This document shows positions 6,078 through 7,305 of a DNA stretch of 7,305 nucleotides, one piece after another. The DNA lies in assembly GCA_030037405.1 (NCBI GenBank), contig JASHRK010000003.1, positions 1 to 7,305 on the forward strand, given 5' to 3'. The position numbers and the translations under genes were made by a program. Source of the DNA: Acidimicrobiales bacterium (GTDB taxonomy: Bacteria > Actinomycetota > Acidimicrobiia > Acidimicrobiales > Bog-793). The first letter of the stretch is position 1. The number at the start of each line of letters is the position of its first letter. The notes under the pieces were generated by a model that was given only the letters and a program-made list of their open reading frames with translations, made no database searches and was not told where the DNA came from.

Positions 6078-6727
6078 GCGACGACGCCAGCTGCGAGACG
6101 ACCACAAACCTGACCCCGCCTACGGCCGAGATCGAGGCCTGCCGGGAGACGCACGACCGCCTCATCGCCAGCCTCGAGGCCGTCGACGACGTCGTGGCGC
6201 GAAGACCGAGTCGCCTCCCCGACTGGACGATCGGCCACGTGCTCACGCACATCGCCCGCAACGCCGACTCCTTCGTCCGCATCCTCGAAGCGGCCGCCGA
6301 GGGTCAGCAGGTCACCCAGTACCCGGGCGGGCCCGCCCAGCGCACGGGCGAGATCGAGACGGGGGCGACCCGGCCCGCAGCCGCCATCGTGAACGACGTC
6401 CGCTCCGCGACGGCAAGGCTGGACGCCGCCTTCCGCGACGCACAGCCTGCAGCCTGGGCGGGCACCTGCGTCGTGGGGCACGGCTCGACGATCACCTGCG
6501 ACGACCTTCCCCGCCGCCGCCGCCGCGAGGTCGAGGTGCACCACGTCGACCTCGGGCTCGGCTACGAACCGGGCGACTGGCCAGAAGACTTCGTCGCCGG
6601 CGAGCTGGCGATGGCCCTGAGGGACCTCCCGGGAAGGATCGAGGATGCCGCCCAGAGAGCGTCCCTGTTGGCGTGGGTCGCCGGGCGCGTCGGCGAGCCG
6701 GAGAGGATCGACCTCCTCCCTTACTGA
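6074..6727 (+). CDS. maleylpyruvate isomerase family protein (mycothiol-dependent, DinB-like)
   Basis: This 217-residue protein belongs to the mycothiol-dependent maleylpyruvate isomerase branch of the DinB-like four-helix fold. The first helix pair carries LPDWTIGHVLTHIARNAD (48-65), with H55 or H59 as the metal ligand. The second metal motif is REVEVHHVDLGLGY (151-164), where the E152 and H156 spacing matches the Glu-x3-His ligands of the characterised Corynebacterium enzyme. Family knowledge: that enzyme isomerises maleylpyruvate to fumarylpyruvate in gentisate breakdown. Many homologues sit outside such pathways and are uncharacterised mycothiol S-transferases, and there are no gentisate genes here, so only the family is assigned. 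Five arginines in a row (147-151, from five CGC codons) precede the second motif. The ATG overlaps the CHAP stop (ATGA). The 3' end overlaps the convergent uvrA by 7 bases. Confidence 0.87.
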   Translation: MSDDASCETTTNLTPPTAEIEACRETHDRLIASLEAVDDVVARRPSRLPDWTIGHVLTHIARNADSFVRILEAAAEGQQVTQYPGGPAQRTGEIETGATRPAAAIVNDVRSATARLDAAFRDAQPAAWAGTCVVGHGSTITCDDLPRRRRREVEVHHVDLGLGYEPGDWPEDFVAGELAMALRDLPGRIEDAAQRASLLAWVAGRVGEPERIDLLPY

Positions 6728-7305
6728 CCGAGCATCGGCGCCAGGAACAGTCCTGTGTAGCTCTCGGGAGTCTTCGCCACCTTCTCCGGCGTCCCCTCTG
6801 CCACGACGGTGCCGCCTCCGTCTCCTCCCTCGGGCCCGAGGTCGATGATCCAGTCGGCCGACTTGACGACGTCGAGGTTGTGCTCGATGACGCACACCGT
6901 GTTGCCGGCGTCGACGAGGCGCTGCAGGACCGTCAGCAGCTTGCGGACGTCCTCGAAGTGAAGCCCGGTGGTGGGCTCGTCGAGGATGTAAAGGGTGCGC
7001 CCCGTCGAGCGCTTCGACAGCTCCGAGGCGAGCTTCACCCGCTGCGCCTCCCCTCCCGAGAGCGTCGGCGCCGGCTGGCCGAGGCGGACGTAGGAGAGCC
7101 CGACGTCGACGAGGGTTTGCAGGTGCCTGGCGATCACCGGCTGGGCGGCAAAGCAGTCGAGGGCCTCCTCGCAGGAGAGGTCGAGCACCTCGGCGATGTT
7201 GCGCCCTCGCCAGGCGACCTCGAGGGTGTCCCGGTTGTACCGGCCCCCCTTGCAGACCTCGCAGGGGACGTACACGTCGGGGAGGAAGTGCATCTCGATC
7301 TTGAT
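6721..7305 (-). CDS. uvrA: excinuclease ABC subunit A (UvrA), C-terminal part
   Basis: This is the last 194 residues of UvrA, the damage-sensing ATPase of nucleotide excision repair; the rest lies beyond the right edge. The frame is open at the edge and begins IKIEMHFLPDVYV, followed by CEVCKGGRYN, the second half of the zinc-binding CxxC-x20-CxxC module. Then come the ABC signature LSGGEAQRVKLA of the second ATPase domain, Walker B LYILDEPTTGLH, the H-loop histidine in VIEHNLDVV, and the conserved C-terminal segment DLGPEGGDGGG with EGTPEKVA. It ends in TAA at 6723-6721, about where UvrA proteins normally end. It is convergent with the maleylpyruvate isomerase family gene and overlaps its stop, and no hairpin terminator is visible there. 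Its transcription could therefore run into the antisense strand of the neighbouring operon. Confidence 0.98.
   Translation of the reverse strand: MKIEMHFLPDVYVPCEVCKGGRYNRDTLEVAWRGRNIAEVLDLSCEEALDCFAAQPVIARHLQTLVDVGLSYVRLGQPAPTLSGGEAQRVKLASELSKRSTGRTLYILDEPTTGLHFEDVRKLLTVLQRLVDAGNTVCVIEHNLDVVKSADWIIDLGPEGGDGGGTVVAEGTPEKVAKTPESYTGLFLAPMLGQ

Noticed and set aside
6700..6760. Hairpin terminator between the isomerase gene and uvrA
   Set aside because: I found no GC-rich stem followed by a T run on either strand here; the stop codons themselves overlap.
6026..6895. 289-codon minus-strand open frame across the isomerase gene and the uvrA end
   Set aside because: It overlaps two well-supported genes, is Arg/Gly-rich and has no recognisable domain. 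It is a compositional artefact.

Overview
The window is high-GC DNA with the dense, overlapping gene packing and codon use of an actinobacterium. The uvrC–rapZ–yvcK order (normally followed by whiA, outside this window) and a mycothiol-dependent maleylpyruvate isomerase family protein both point to Actinobacteriota. A lineage such as Acidimicrobiia is possible, but the sequence alone does not fix it. Nearly every base is coding. I see no tRNA, rRNA, CRISPR array, insertion sequence or prophage signal.

Layout. Positions 1-4107 are one leftward operon, read from right to left: uvrC (4107-2077), a class I SAM-dependent methyltransferase (about 2117-1275), rapZ (1273-416) and the 5' part of yvcK (419-1, cut by the window edge). 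Each junction is an overlap or a 1-base gap, so the four genes are very probably co-transcribed. A 123-bp divergent intergenic region (4108-4230) separates this operon from a rightward operon of three genes: nadA (4231-5355), a membrane-anchored CHAP-domain protein (5352-6077) and a maleylpyruvate isomerase/DinB-like protein (6074-6727). These three are joined by GTGA and ATGA stop/start overlaps. The last gene runs tail to tail, with a 7-bp overlap, into the 3' end of uvrA, which is on the minus strand and enters from the right edge.

How the genes work together. UvrA and UvrC are both nucleotide excision repair proteins; uvrB is not in the window. RapZ and YvcK are nucleotide or nucleotide-sugar binding proteins tied in other bacteria to control of amino-sugar, cell-wall and central carbon metabolism. 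The methyltransferase between uvrC and rapZ has no evident link to its neighbours. NadA makes quinolinate for NAD synthesis, the CHAP protein probably cleaves peptidoglycan peptides outside the membrane, and the DinB-like protein probably uses mycothiol chemistry. I see no biochemical pathway joining these three.

The window is mostly housekeeping. I found no clear new system. The points most worth a second look are the tightly coupled nadA–CHAP–isomerase trio lying antisense between uvrA and uvrC, the extra methyltransferase in the uvrC–rapZ–yvcK operon, and a long UvrC linker containing a perfect 18-bp tandem duplication.
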